Shown here: positions 53,640 to 62,744 of the stretch, one piece after another
How the letters are laid out: every line of letters starts with the position of its first letter
How positions within the stretch are numbered: position 1 is the stretch's first letter
Assembly: GCA_016778465.1 (NCBI GenBank)
Contig: JADHPM010000001.1
Location: 1-64,000, forward strand
From: Methylophilaceae bacterium
GTDB lineage: Bacteria; Pseudomonadota; Gammaproteobacteria; Burkholderiales; Methylophilaceae
Reading direction: 5' to 3'
DNA length: 64,000 nt
The notes under the pieces: model-generated
The model's input: the letters and a program-made list of their open reading frames with translations, nothing else
Databases searched by the model: none
What the model was told of the DNA's origin: nothing
Made by a program: the position numbers and the translations under genes

Positions 53640-54224
53640 TCAATATTTATTTATATAATTGTCATCAATTTCAAATAAGGGAATTACTTTCTTAACTCCC
53701 TTGGATGATTTTGCAATCTTAATAGCGTCCTCAGCCTCTTTAGTGCTTAGAAGACCCATTAGATATACTTCTTGTCTTTCAGTGTATACCTTGACATGAA
53801 TAGGGGATAAGTTAGACTCAAAATCCTTGATATACATCCTGGAAACAACATTAGAGGTAGTAACAACATCGGCGGCCTTTGATTTTAAAGAACTTGTCGA
53901 TCCAATATGCAGATAATTCTTAATTTGTTTAACCCCTTCAATATTTCTTATTGCATTTTCAATCTCCTGTTTTACTTCTTCAGAAGGAACTTCGCCGGTG
54001 ATGAGAACAGTTTGATTGTAGCTAACAAAGCTTAAATTATCATATTCGTTTATAGATTGTGTTTCCAGGATGGCTTTAATTTCAATTTTTTGATCGAGGT
54101 ATATTACTTCTGAACTTCTTCTGTCAGCATATGCTACTGGCACAGCAACAACTCCGGAGGCACAACTTGTTATTTGAGCGATAAGTAAAGCAACGAGAAT
54201 TAAAAAACTGTATGATTTAATCAT
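53640..54224 (-). CDS. dolP: BON-domain outer-membrane lipoprotein, DolP-like
   Basis: The 194-residue lipoprotein has signal MIKSYSFLILVALLIAQ and lipobox ITSC. It has two BON domains (about residues 48-120 and 125-190: YNQTVLITGEVPSEEVKQEIENAI and ERQEVYLMGLLSTKEAEDAI), which bind anionic lipids, as in DolP/YraP. ATG at 54224 is chosen because it gives a clean lipoprotein signal; the longer in-frame extension overlaps the divergent rsmI. It sits 44 nt from rsmI, the same neighbourhood as yraP in other proteobacteria. Confidence 0.86.
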   Translation of the reverse strand: MIKSYSFLILVALLIAQITSCASGVVAVPVAYADRRSSEVIYLDQKIEIKAILETQSINEYDNLSFVSYNQTVLITGEVPSEEVKQEIENAIRNIEGVKQIKNYLHIGSTSSLKSKAADVVTTSNVVSRMYIKDFESNLSPIHVKVYTERQEVYLMGLLSTKEAEDAIKIAKSSKGVKKVIPLFEIDDNYINKY

Positions 54225-54268
54225 TGAGAGATTATAACTTTTTTTCAAATTTTTAAAAGAAAATACAC

Positions 54269-55105
54269 TTGGAACCTGCACTTTATATTGTAGCAACACC
54301 TATTGGAAATTTGAATGATATTACTCTTCGGGCTGTTGAAATATTAAAAACAGTAGATTATGTAATTTGTGAGGATACGCGACATTCAAAAAAACTTTTA
54401 AATTTTTTTGGGATTAATAAAAAAACAACCTCCCTTCATCAGCATAATGAAAAAAATAAAACAGATGAAATTGTAAATTTGTGCCAAAAGGGAAAGTCAA
54501 TCGCTTATATTTCTGATGCTGGTACACCAGCAATAAGTGACCCCGGTGCTTTTTTAGTTAATAGTTTTCATGATGCAAAGTTGCGTGTCATTCCAATACC
54601 AGGAGTATCTGCGGTCATAGCAGCATTTTCAGTAGCTGGCTTGACTGACCATCACTTCCAATTTTATGGGTTTTTACCTAACTCCAAAAAAAAAGCACAC
54701 GATTATTTATTAAAAATTTATAAAAGTAATATAGCTACAGTTATTTATGAGTCACCTAATCGGGTAATGAGCACACTTAGTGAAATTATAAATATTTTTG
54801 GAGAAGAGCATATTGTCATTATTGCTCGTGAGCTTACAAAGATATTTGAAAGTATTAAAAAGGCATCTGCAAAAGAATTAGTAGATTTTTACAAGGAAAA
54901 TAAAATTCAAACGAAAGGTGAGTTTGTTTTAATTATCACTCAATCAAATAGCTACATTGACATGGATGAGGAGATAATTTTACGCGCCTTAAAGTTTACC
55001 TTAAAAGATCTATCATTGAGTCAATCAGTAAAACTTGTCTCCTCAATATACAATATAAATAAAAAAGAAGTTTATAATTTAGCGCTGAGACTGAAAAATG
55101 AATGA
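54269..55105 (+). CDS. rsmI: 16S rRNA 2'-O-ribose C1402 methyltransferase RsmI
   Basis: RsmI methylates C1402 in the decoding centre with SAM. The 278 residues have the tetrapyrrole-methylase-type core: ALYIVATPIGNLNDITLRAVE, CEDTRHSKKLL, SIAYISDAGTPAISDPGAFL and PGVSAVIAAFSVAGL. The start is TTG at 54269 because the conserved segment begins there and no better codon is seen. It overlaps pyrC by 8 nt at its end. Confidence 0.94.
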   Translation: MEPALYIVATPIGNLNDITLRAVEILKTVDYVICEDTRHSKKLLNFFGINKKTTSLHQHNEKNKTDEIVNLCQKGKSIAYISDAGTPAISDPGAFLVNSFHDAKLRVIPIPGVSAVIAAFSVAGLTDHHFQFYGFLPNSKKKAHDYLLKIYKSNIATVIYESPNRVMSTLSEIINIFGEEHIVIIARELTKIFESIKKASAKELVDFYKENKIQTKGEFVLIITQSNSYIDMDEEIILRALKFTLKDLSLSQSVKLVSSIYNINKKEVYNLALRLKNE

Positions 55106-56126
55106 ATTAATCATAACAAAACCAGATGACATGCATTTGCACCTAAGGCAAGGCGAACTTTTAAAGACTGTCATAAAAGATACTGAGAAGCAATTTGCAA
55201 GAGCAGTTGTTATGCCAAATCTCAATAATCCAGTTATGAATGTTACGCTTGCTGAAGATTATTATAATGAAATAAAACAATCTTGTTCTGTGTTTGAACC
55301 TTTAATGACTTTATATTTCACTGATCAATTAACTGAGCAAGAAATTAAGAAGGCAAGTGCTTCTCCTAAGATCATAGGAATTAAACTTTATCCAGCGGGG
55401 GTTACGACCAATTCAAGTCATGGAGTCAAATCAATTAAAGATCATTATCATATATTTGAGAAAATGGAAAAATATGACCTACCTCTCTTAATTCACGGTG
55501 AAGTAAATGACAAAAATATTGATGTCTTTGATCGTGAAAAAGTTTTTATTGATAATTATTTAAGCGAAATTACAAGTTTGTTTCCCAGCCTAAGAATAGT
55601 ATTTGAACACATCTCAACAAAAGACGCTGTCAGCTTTGTTAGTCAATCAAGTGAAAAGATTGCAGCAACAATCACTCCTCATCACATACTAATGAACAGA
55701 AATGATTTGTTGGTAGGTGGAATTAAACCCCACAATTATTGTTTGCCTGTATTGAAAAGAAAAATTCACCAAGAGGCGGTCTTAAATGCTGCAATTTCAG
55801 GAAATGCAAAATTTTTTCTGGGTACAGATAGCGCTCCTCATTTAAAATATGAAAAGGAAAGTGCATGTGGATGTGCAGGAGTATATTCGGCCTCTAATGC
55901 GATTGAACTTTATGCTGATATTTTTGAAAAAAATAATGCTCTTGATAAATTAGAGGGTTTTTCAAGTTTTTATGGGGCAGATTTTTATAATTTGCCAAGA
56001 AATAAATCAAAATTGAAGCTAATAAAACAACAAAATAAAATTCTAGAATCAATTCCTTCCGAGGCGGGTGAAATTATTCCCTTTATGGCCGGTAAAATAA
56101 TTCAGTGGCAATCTTTTGATGATTAA
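55098..56126 (+). CDS. pyrC: Dihydroorotase PyrC
   Basis: A zinc enzyme of pyrimidine synthesis that closes carbamoyl-aspartate to dihydroorotate. Metal ligands are in DDMHLHLRQGE, the carboxylated Lys is in IGIKLYPAGVTTN, the His region is in PLLIHGEVND and FEHISTKDA, and the catalytic Asp is in FLGTDSAPH. Length 342 fits the E. coli type (class II). Its start overlaps rsmI by 8 nt, so the two are coupled. Confidence 0.95.
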   Translation: MNELIITKPDDMHLHLRQGELLKTVIKDTEKQFARAVVMPNLNNPVMNVTLAEDYYNEIKQSCSVFEPLMTLYFTDQLTEQEIKKASASPKIIGIKLYPAGVTTNSSHGVKSIKDHYHIFEKMEKYDLPLLIHGEVNDKNIDVFDREKVFIDNYLSEITSLFPSLRIVFEHISTKDAVSFVSQSSEKIAATITPHHILMNRNDLLVGGIKPHNYCLPVLKRKIHQEAVLNAAISGNAKFFLGTDSAPHLKYEKESACGCAGVYSASNAIELYADIFEKNNALDKLEGFSSFYGADFYNLPRNKSKLKLIKQQNKILESIPSEAGEIIPFMAGKIIQWQSFDD

Positions 56127-56142
56127 ATGATAAAATATTTGC

Positions 56143-56422
56143 AAGTTGACCAGACAGTCGCTGTGCCTAGCACAGAGGAAAGTCCGGGCTCCATAGAGCG
56201 AAGTGATGGCTAACAGCCATACGCCGTGAGGCGAGGAATAGGGCCACAGAGACGAGCGTATTTAGTTACGGTGAAACGCGGTAACCTCCACTTGGAGCAA
56301 GGCCAAATAGGATAACATTGACATGGCTCGTGTCGTTATCGGGTAGGCCGCTTGACTAAATAAGCAATTATTTAGCTAGATGAATGACTGTCCAAGACAG
56401 AACCCGGCTTACCGGTCAACTT
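56143..56422 (+). ncRNA. rnpB: RNase P RNA (bacterial class A)
   Basis: The ribozyme component of RNase P, which matures tRNA 5' ends. The 5' strand AAGTTGACC at 56143-56151 pairs with the 3' strand GGTCAACTT at 56414-56422, closing helix P1. Conserved P4-side sequence GAGGAAAGTCCGGGCTCC is near the 5' end, and ACAGAACCCGGCTTA is near the 3' end. Length of about 280 nt is short, as in reduced genomes. A TAAAAT -10 element lies at 56131-56136, fitting a start near 56143. rnpB beside mraZ is typical of betaproteobacteria. Confidence 0.95.
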
Positions 56423-56467
56423 ATCTCTTTAATGTATAAATCCTTGAAATGTATGGAATATTTTAAA

Positions 56468-56493
56468 AAGTGCTTGCAAAGCACTTTTTTTTT
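56468..56493 (+). terminator. Terminator after rnpB
   Basis: AAGTGCT (56468-56474) pairs with AGCACTT (56480-56486) over a 5-nt loop, followed by a run of nine T to 56493. It ends rnpB transcription ahead of the division cluster. Confidence 0.9.
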
Positions 56494-56510
56494 GCCTATA
56501 GTGTATTTGT

Positions 56511-56535
56511 TAGGGAAAAAGTGGTAATTTGTGGG
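56511..56535 (+). promoter_or_regulatory. MraZ operator (direct repeats) upstream of mraZ
   Basis: Three pentamers with the GTGGG-like consensus, TAGGG at 56511, GTGGT at 56521 and GTGGG at 56531, are spaced exactly 10 bp apart (5-bp spacers). This is the operator layout known for MraZ autoregulation of the dcw cluster. It lies 60-85 nt before the mraZ ATG. Confidence 0.8.
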
Positions 56536-56595
56536 AAATTATTTAACGATACTAAGGGCGTTCAGTAATTTCCCATCTTTTTATAGGTAAAAGCT

Positions 56596-57042
56596 ATGTA
56601 TAGGGGTGTGACGCTATTAAATTTAGATGGCAAGAGTCGAGTGGCAGTACCTACAAAGTACCGTGAAGCTCTTCTTAATGAATCCTCAGGCTCTATTGTT
56701 CTTACTGCACATCCTCACGGCTGCCTTCTTTTATATCCTCAAAAAGCATGGGAGCCTATTCAAAATAAAATCATGCAACTTTCCAGTTTTGACAAAAAAT
56801 CAAGTAAATTGCAACGATTATTGGTCGGTTACGCAGAAGATGTTTCCCTTGATAACTCTGGAAGAATTTTAATATCTGCTGAATTAAGAAATTTCTCGAA
56901 AATTGACAAAACCATCATGCTGGTTGGACAAGGGAGTCATTTTGAGCTTTGGAGCGAGGAAGCTTGGGTACTGCAAATTCAAGAAATTAGTATTGATAGT
57001 GAAGATGAATTACCTGATGAGTTGGATGGTTTCTCATTATGA
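56596..57042 (+). CDS. mraZ: Transcriptional regulator MraZ
   Basis: MraZ is a small AbrB-like regulator that binds repeats upstream of its own gene and represses the division and cell-wall cluster. The 148 residues have the two DxxGR repeats: LLNLDGKSRVAVPTKYREAL and DVSLDNSGRILISAELRNF. It is the first gene of the cluster. Its stop overlaps the rsmH start by 4 nt (ATGA). Confidence 0.95.
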   Translation: MYRGVTLLNLDGKSRVAVPTKYREALLNESSGSIVLTAHPHGCLLLYPQKAWEPIQNKIMQLSSFDKKSSKLQRLLVGYAEDVSLDNSGRILISAELRNFSKIDKTIMLVGQGSHFELWSEEAWVLQIQEISIDSEDELPDELDGFSL

Positions 57043-57979
57043 GTAGCAATTGCTATCAACATATCCCCGTCTTATTAAGGGAGGCAGTTGATGCGCTCAA
57101 TATCAAGGCTGATGGTTGCTATCTAGATTGCACATTTGGAAGGGGAGGTCATTCTCGATTGATACTTGAGCGATTAAATAAAAAAGGTCGGTTGATTGCA
57201 ATCGATAGAGACGCAGAAGCGATTTCAGAGGGCAGGAAAATTGAGGATTCTAAATTTTCTATTGAGAGAGCAAATTTTTCTGCAATGCAGGATATTTTAA
57301 AAAAAAAAGAATTCATAAATTAGATGGAATTTTAATGGACTTAGGTATCTCCTCTCCGCAAATAGATAACCCAGTTCGTGGTTTTAGCTTCATGCATGCG
57401 GCTTTGCTGGATATGCGTATGGATCAAGATCAGAAAGTATCAGCTTTTGATATTGTCAATGAATGGGATGCAAAAGAACTGACGAGGATATTCAAAACTT
57501 ACGGGGAAGAAAAGTTTGCTTGGAGAATTGCTAACGATATTATTGACTATAGAAATGATATAGGTCCAATCCAAAATACATTAGAGCTAGCAAAAATTGC
57601 AGCCAAAGCCCAGCCTAAAAAAGATCTGGGAAAAAACCCTGCCACCCGTATATTCCAAGCTTTACGGATAGAAACAAATAAAGAGCTTAAAGAATTAGAG
57701 GACTCATTACCATTAGCTATAGAGCTCCTTAGGGAGGGAGGTCGCTTGGCAGTAATTAGCTTTCACTCTCTTGAGGACAGAATTGTAAAGAATTTTATAA
57801 GCTCTCAAAGTAAGACTGATTTCTTACCAAAAAATATTCCCATTAAAGCTTCTGAAATCAAACCCTCAAAAATTAGAAAAATTGGGAAATTTATCAAGCC
57901 AAGTGAAATTGAAATTAAGCACAATCCAAGAGCAAGAAGCGCAACATTGCGCGTTATTGAAAAGGTATCAGACCAATGA
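57039..57979 (+). pseudogene. rsmH: rsmH (16S rRNA m4C1402 methyltransferase) split by a -1 frameshift at a 10-A tract
   Basis: RsmH methylates N4 of C1402. The first frame (57039-57323, 94 residues) has HIPVLLREAVDAL and the SAM-binding LDCTFGRGGHSRLI. It ends at TAG just after a run of ten A (57299-57308). In the -1 frame, the protein continues KKKRIHKLDGILMDLGISSPQ and runs to 57979 with the normal C terminus (FHSLEDRIVKNF and HNPRARSATLRVI). The only fault is one missing base in the A run; reading eleven A would restore the whole gene. Either real mRNA/ribosome slippage keeps it functional, or the sequence has an error. The neighbouring overlaps with mraZ and ftsL are intact. Confidence 0.88.
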
Positions 57980-58230
57980 GGCTCAACTTAATATTATTTG
58001 GCATATTAATCATATTTTCGTTGACGCTAGTAAATTCTGAGCACCAGTATCGAAATAATTATTCACAATTAGATCAAGAAAATAAAAAGACATTTGAGTT
58101 AAGAGATGAGCAAACAAAGTTACAGATAGAGGAATCAGAAAAATCTAGTAATGATCGTATAAAAGAGATTGCGACCAAAAAGCTGGGAATGTTCGAGCCA
58201 AAAAAATCTAGTATCAGGGTTATAAAATAA
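57976..58230 (+). CDS. ftsL: Cell division protein FtsL
   Basis: A small bitopic divisome protein of 84 residues: one N-terminal membrane helix (LILFGILIIFSLTLVNSEHQYR) followed by a coiled-coil-like periplasmic part (DQENKKTFELRDEQTKLQIEE). It partners with FtsB and FtsQ. The size and position between rsmH and ftsI are decisive because the sequence itself is poorly conserved. It overlaps rsmH by 4 nt and ftsI by 1 nt. Confidence 0.88.
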   Translation: MRLNLILFGILIIFSLTLVNSEHQYRNNYSQLDQENKKTFELRDEQTKLQIEESEKSSNDRIKEIATKKLGMFEPKKSSIRVIK

Positions 58231-59963
58231 TGGTCAGAAAAGCCAAAACCCCTTCTAACTTCTTTGAACTCTCCACATTTAGAAGGAGGCTGGTTCTTCT
58301 TGTTCTTTTATCTCTCTTTGCAACCTTAATAAGTCGATCTTTCTATCTGCAAGGTATGCAAACAGATTTCTTACAAAAAAAAGGACGCGCCACCAGTAAT
58401 CGTACTGAAGACCTTCATGCGTACCGAGGAAAAGTTATTGACCGCCACGGAGAAATATTGGCAATAAGCTCACCAGTGCAAACAATATGGGCTAACCCAC
58501 CTGAGGTTGAAATGACATTATTGCAAAAGAAAAAATTAGCAAGATTACTTGAATTGAGAGTGGAGCATCTGGAGCAAAGAATCAATAAAAAAGATAAACA
58601 ATATATATATTTGAAGAGGAGGGCTTCGCCCGAGTTAGCAAATCGTGTATTACAACTTAAAATTCCGGGTATTCGTACGGAAAAAAACTATGATCGTTTC
58701 TATCCAGAGAGAGAAACAACTGCTCATTTGGTAGGGTTCACGAATATTGATGGCTTGGGGCAGGAAGGTATTGAGCGTCATGCAAATAACTTACTTTCAG
58801 GTATACCAGGCTATAAAAAAGTACTAAAAGATAATTTGGGGCGGATTGTTGATGATTTGCAAGACATAAAAATACCAGTTGATGGAAGAGACGTTCAACT
58901 TGCTATCGATAAGCGCCTACAATATTCATCATATCAGGCACTAAAAAAAGCAGTTGAAAAACATGGTGCAACATCAGGTTCAGCAGTTTTACTTGATGCA
59001 AAAACGGGAGAGGTTTTAAGCATGACAAATTATCCCTCGTTCAACCCTAACAGCAAAAGAAAGCCAACAGAGCGAATTAGAAATAAAGTGGTTACGGATA
59101 TTTTTGAACCTGGCTCAACAATAAAACCATTAACAATTAGCGCTGCGCTCGAGTCAAATATTGTTAAACCAGAAAGCGTTATTGATACTGAAAAAGGTCA
59201 CTATCGTCTTGGTGGATCACGTTTTACAGTCAGAGATACCAAAGCCTATGGGATTATTTCAGTTAGTGAGGTCATACAAAAGTCATCAAATGTTGGAACA
59301 ACAATAATTAGTGAAAAACTTGATTCAAAGTATTTATGGTCGACGATCAATTTATTTGGATTGGGTATCAAGACAGGAATAGAATTCCCAGGAGAAACTT
59401 CGGGAAAAGTGCACCACTACAAAAAATGGAGAAAAACAGAGCATGCAACGATAAGCTATGGATACGGCTTAAGCGCAAACCTATTGCAACTGGCACAGGC
59501 ATACACGGTTTTTGCAAATGAAGGTGAATTAAAAACGGCTAAACTTTTTAAAAATAGTGAACCTGTCATTGGTCGGAAAGTTTTATCCAGCAAAACAAGT
59601 AACAAAATGTTAGAAATATTAGAAACCGTTGTTTCAGATGACGGTACTGCACCTCAAGCTAAAGTCCCTGGTTATCGCGTTGCTGGAAAAACAGGAACGG
59701 CCCATAAACTTATTAATGGAGTATATGAAAATAAATATATTGGATCGTTTATTGGCATAGCCCCAGTTTCCAATCCTCGCTTTGTTTTGGCGGTAATGAT
59801 TGATGAGCCAACATTGAACGGTTATTATGGTGGAGTTGTCGCTGGCCCAGTATTTAGTGCAATTATGAACGATGCACTAAAAATATACTCAGTCCCTCAA
59901 GATGCGATAGAGGAAAAAGAAAATACCATTGTTGCTGATTCTAAAAACGACAAGGTCATATGA
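58230..59963 (+). CDS. ftsI: Septal peptidoglycan transpeptidase FtsI (PBP3)
   Basis: A division-specific class B penicillin-binding protein of 577 residues. It has a short cytoplasmic segment, a membrane helix (LVLLVLLSLFATLISRSFYLQ), a pedestal domain (starting YRGKVIDRHGEILAIS) and a transpeptidase domain. The catalytic motifs are EPGSTIKPL (S-x-x-K), KSSNVG (SxN) and AGKTGTAHK (KTG). It overlaps murE by 4 nt. Confidence 0.96.
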   Translation: MVRKAKTPSNFFELSTFRRRLVLLVLLSLFATLISRSFYLQGMQTDFLQKKGRATSNRTEDLHAYRGKVIDRHGEILAISSPVQTIWANPPEVEMTLLQKKKLARLLELRVEHLEQRINKKDKQYIYLKRRASPELANRVLQLKIPGIRTEKNYDRFYPERETTAHLVGFTNIDGLGQEGIERHANNLLSGIPGYKKVLKDNLGRIVDDLQDIKIPVDGRDVQLAIDKRLQYSSYQALKKAVEKHGATSGSAVLLDAKTGEVLSMTNYPSFNPNSKRKPTERIRNKVVTDIFEPGSTIKPLTISAALESNIVKPESVIDTEKGHYRLGGSRFTVRDTKAYGIISVSEVIQKSSNVGTTIISEKLDSKYLWSTINLFGLGIKTGIEFPGETSGKVHHYKKWRKTEHATISYGYGLSANLLQLAQAYTVFANEGELKTAKLFKNSEPVIGRKVLSSKTSNKMLEILETVVSDDGTAPQAKVPGYRVAGKTGTAHKLINGVYENKYIGSFIGIAPVSNPRFVLAVMIDEPTLNGYYGGVVAGPVFSAIMNDALKIYSVPQDAIEEKENTIVADSKNDKVI

Positions 59964-61387
59964 GTGTCGATTTACTTGATATCCTCTCAAATTGTAACGG
60001 CATAACAAACGATAGCCGCAAAGTTAAATTAGGTTGGCTTTTTTTGGCTTACCCAGGACGCTATGAAGATAGAAGGAAATATATTCCAGATGCCATAAAA
60101 AATGGAGCCAAATATATTCTTTATGAACCTCGAAATTATAGTGTTGATTCTAAGGCAATAAACTTTATTCCTGTAAAAAATCTTAAAGAAAAAATATCAA
60201 ATATTGCCTCAGATTATTACAATCATCCCTCAAAAAAAATTGAAATCATTGGTGTAACAGGCACCAACGGAAAAACTACAGTAACGGGATGGCTTGATCA
60301 ATCATTTAGGTATTTAAAAAAACCATCAGCATGGATAGGTACTTTGGGCTTTGGTGATGGGGAAAACATAAAAATTTCAAATAACACAACCCCGGACGCG
60401 ATTTTAATTCAAGAAATTTTATCGGATTATGCGAGTAAAAAATATTCTTTTGTGACCATGGAAGTTTCCTCACATGCCATTGAACAAAAAAGGGTTGAGG
60501 GAGTAAACTTTAGCGCAAAGCTTCTAACAAATGTCTCAAGGGATCACCTGGACTACCATGTGACATTGAAAGACTATCAAGACATAAAAAAAAGCTTTTT
60601 CCAATCAAATAAAGCAAAATTTTTTGTAATCAACGCAGATGACAAAATAGGGCAAAAGGTAATCAGAGATCAGAAAAAATTTATTAAGATAATTACTTAT
60701 GCTTTGAAAAATAATGCTGACCTTGTTGCCACAAATATCGTCTATGGAAATAAGACTTCTTTTGATTTACTTTTTCAAGAACAAAAATATGAAGTAACTT
60801 GTAATTTCTTTGGAAAACATAATATTCAAAATGTTTTATTAGTAATCGCTACATTAATTGGCTATCATTTTAAAGTAGACCAAATTATTGAATGTATACG
60901 TCTTCTAAAATCGGTACCAGGACGTTTGGAAAGAATTGACTCTAATTCCAAAAATAAATTAAATATTTTTATAGATTATGCGCATACCCCGCATGCGCTT
61001 GAGAATGCGCTTTTAGCTATAAAAGAAACATATTCCAAGAAAATTATTTTAGTTTTTGGTTGTGGAGGCGATCGAGATCATGGAAAGAGAGCGGAAATGG
61101 GAAGTGTTGCAAATAAATTAGCTGATGAAATTATTATTACCTCTGATAATCCTCGTAGTGAGAATCCTAAAAAAATCATGATGGATATCGCGACTGATAT
61201 TAGAAAGCCTTTCAAAATGATTGAAGATAGAGGTCAAGCGATAAGGATGGCAATTCATAATATGAATGAAGAAAGTATTCTTTTAATTGCAGGTAAGGGG
61301 CACGAGCAATATCAAGAAATTGATGGAAAGAAAATACCTTTTTCTGATAGAGATATAGTACTCAAGACTCTAAAAAATAATGACTAA
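59960..61387 (+). CDS. murE: UDP-N-acetylmuramoyl-tripeptide synthetase MurE
   Basis: MurE adds meso-diaminopimelate to UDP-MurNAc-L-Ala-D-Glu. The 475 residues have ITNDSRKVKLGWLFLA in the N-terminal domain, the ATP loop VTGTNGKTTVTGWLD, MEVSSHAIEQKRVEGV in the central domain, and the C-terminal DNPRSENPKKIM motif, which indicates DAP rather than Lys as the substrate. It overlaps ftsI by 4 nt and murF by 8 nt. Confidence 0.96.
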   Translation: MSVDLLDILSNCNGITNDSRKVKLGWLFLAYPGRYEDRRKYIPDAIKNGAKYILYEPRNYSVDSKAINFIPVKNLKEKISNIASDYYNHPSKKIEIIGVTGTNGKTTVTGWLDQSFRYLKKPSAWIGTLGFGDGENIKISNNTTPDAILIQEILSDYASKKYSFVTMEVSSHAIEQKRVEGVNFSAKLLTNVSRDHLDYHVTLKDYQDIKKSFFQSNKAKFFVINADDKIGQKVIRDQKKFIKIITYALKNNADLVATNIVYGNKTSFDLLFQEQKYEVTCNFFGKHNIQNVLLVIATLIGYHFKVDQIIECIRLLKSVPGRLERIDSNSKNKLNIFIDYAHTPHALENALLAIKETYSKKIILVFGCGGDRDHGKRAEMGSVANKLADEIIITSDNPRSENPKKIMMDIATDIRKPFKMIEDRGQAIRMAIHNMNEESILLIAGKGHEQYQEIDGKKIPFSDRDIVLKTLKNND

Positions 61388-62723
61388 TCTTGATTTAGAT
61401 AAATTATTAGAAGTTTTAGGGGTGAATAATCGTTTAAGTCAGCATTCAAATAACAGACCTATTAATGGCCTCTCAATCGATTCGCGAAGTATAAATAAAT
61501 CCGATATTTATATTGCAATAAAAGGTAAAAATTTTGATGGACACTCTTTTGTAAAACAAGCATTCGAAAAGGGAGCTTCTTATTGCATTATCTCAGAAAA
61601 AAAGTTGAATGGTGAAAATTGTATTGTTGTAGAAAATACAAAAACTGCACTTGCGCAAATTGGCTCTTTTTTTCTTGAAGAAAGCAAATCAAAGGTAATT
61701 GCCATTACTGGTAGTAATGGCAAAACAACAACCAAGGAAGCAGTGTTAAATATTCTTAAGTATAAATTTAATGAAGAATATCTATTGGCTACAGAAGGAA
61801 ACTTCAATAATGAAATTGGTCTGCCCTTGACATTATTTCGCTTGCGACCAACTCATAAAATTACAATTTTAGAGATGGGTATGAATCATAAGGGTGAAAT
61901 AGAGAATCTTGCAAAAATCGCTCCTCCCGATATTTCTATTGTGACAAATATTGGCGAAGCACATATAGAAAATTTTAAATCGAGAAAAGATATTGCTTTG
62001 GCAAAAAAAGAATTATTGATAAATACCAAGCCCACTGGGACCTTAATATTGCCATTTGATGATGATTATTATGAATTATTAGTGAATGATTTAGGCCACA
62101 AGAAAATCACTTTTGGCTCCTCAAATCAAGCAGATATTTATTATGAAAGAGAAAACGATCTATACAGTTTTTATTTTCAAAATAAAAAAATTATTGAGAA
62201 AATTAAGTTCTGTGTGGAACACAATGCTACTAATTTTATGGCTGCTATTGGTGCTGCTATTGCATTAGATTTTTCACAGGAGGAATTTAAATTAATTAAA
62301 AATTTTGATTTGAAAATACCTCATCGATTGGAATTCATCAATACAAATAGTGATGTGTTAGTTATTGATGATTGTTACAATGCAAACCCAAGCTCTATGA
62401 AAAAAGCTATAGATGTTTTGAGTAAAATGGGAGGCCATAAAATTGCATTAATTGGGGATATGGCTGAACTTGGAGAAAGAACTGAAAAATATCATCAGGA
62501 CATAATAAATTATTTAGAGGAAAAAAAAATTGATTTAATTTTCAGAATTGGGGGTCGTTTTAAAAATATTAAAACTAATCATGAAAATAATTTTTGGTTC
62601 CCATCTAAAGAATCACTCATTGAGTCTTTGAAAAAGCAGCTTAAATCAAATAGTATTATCTTGATAAAAGGTTCGCGCTCCATGAAAATGGAAGATATGA
62701 TTGAAGACATACAAAATTATTAA
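61380..62723 (+). CDS. murF: UDP-N-acetylmuramoyl-tripeptide-D-Ala-D-Ala ligase MurF
   Basis: MurF adds D-Ala-D-Ala to make the UDP-MurNAc-pentapeptide. The 447 residues have SIDSRSINKSDIYIAIKG, the P-loop ITGSNGKTTTKEAVLN, TEGNFNNEIGLPLTL and VIDDCYNANPSSMKKAI. It overlaps murE by 8 nt and is followed after 21 nt by mraY. Confidence 0.96.
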   Translation: MTNLDLDKLLEVLGVNNRLSQHSNNRPINGLSIDSRSINKSDIYIAIKGKNFDGHSFVKQAFEKGASYCIISEKKLNGENCIVVENTKTALAQIGSFFLEESKSKVIAITGSNGKTTTKEAVLNILKYKFNEEYLLATEGNFNNEIGLPLTLFRLRPTHKITILEMGMNHKGEIENLAKIAPPDISIVTNIGEAHIENFKSRKDIALAKKELLINTKPTGTLILPFDDDYYELLVNDLGHKKITFGSSNQADIYYERENDLYSFYFQNKKIIEKIKFCVEHNATNFMAAIGAAIALDFSQEEFKLIKNFDLKIPHRLEFINTNSDVLVIDDCYNANPSSMKKAIDVLSKMGGHKIALIGDMAELGERTEKYHQDIINYLEEKKIDLIFRIGGRFKNIKTNHENNFWFPSKESLIESLKKQLKSNSIILIKGSRSMKMEDMIEDIQNY

Positions 62724-62744
62724 TCTTAAAATGGATCAAAGCTC

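Noticed and set aside
57335-57979. Independent gene starting at ATG 57335
   Set aside because: The protein is the C-terminal two thirds of RsmH; its sequence continues upstream in the same frame into the A tract, so it is part of the frameshifted gene and not a separate one.
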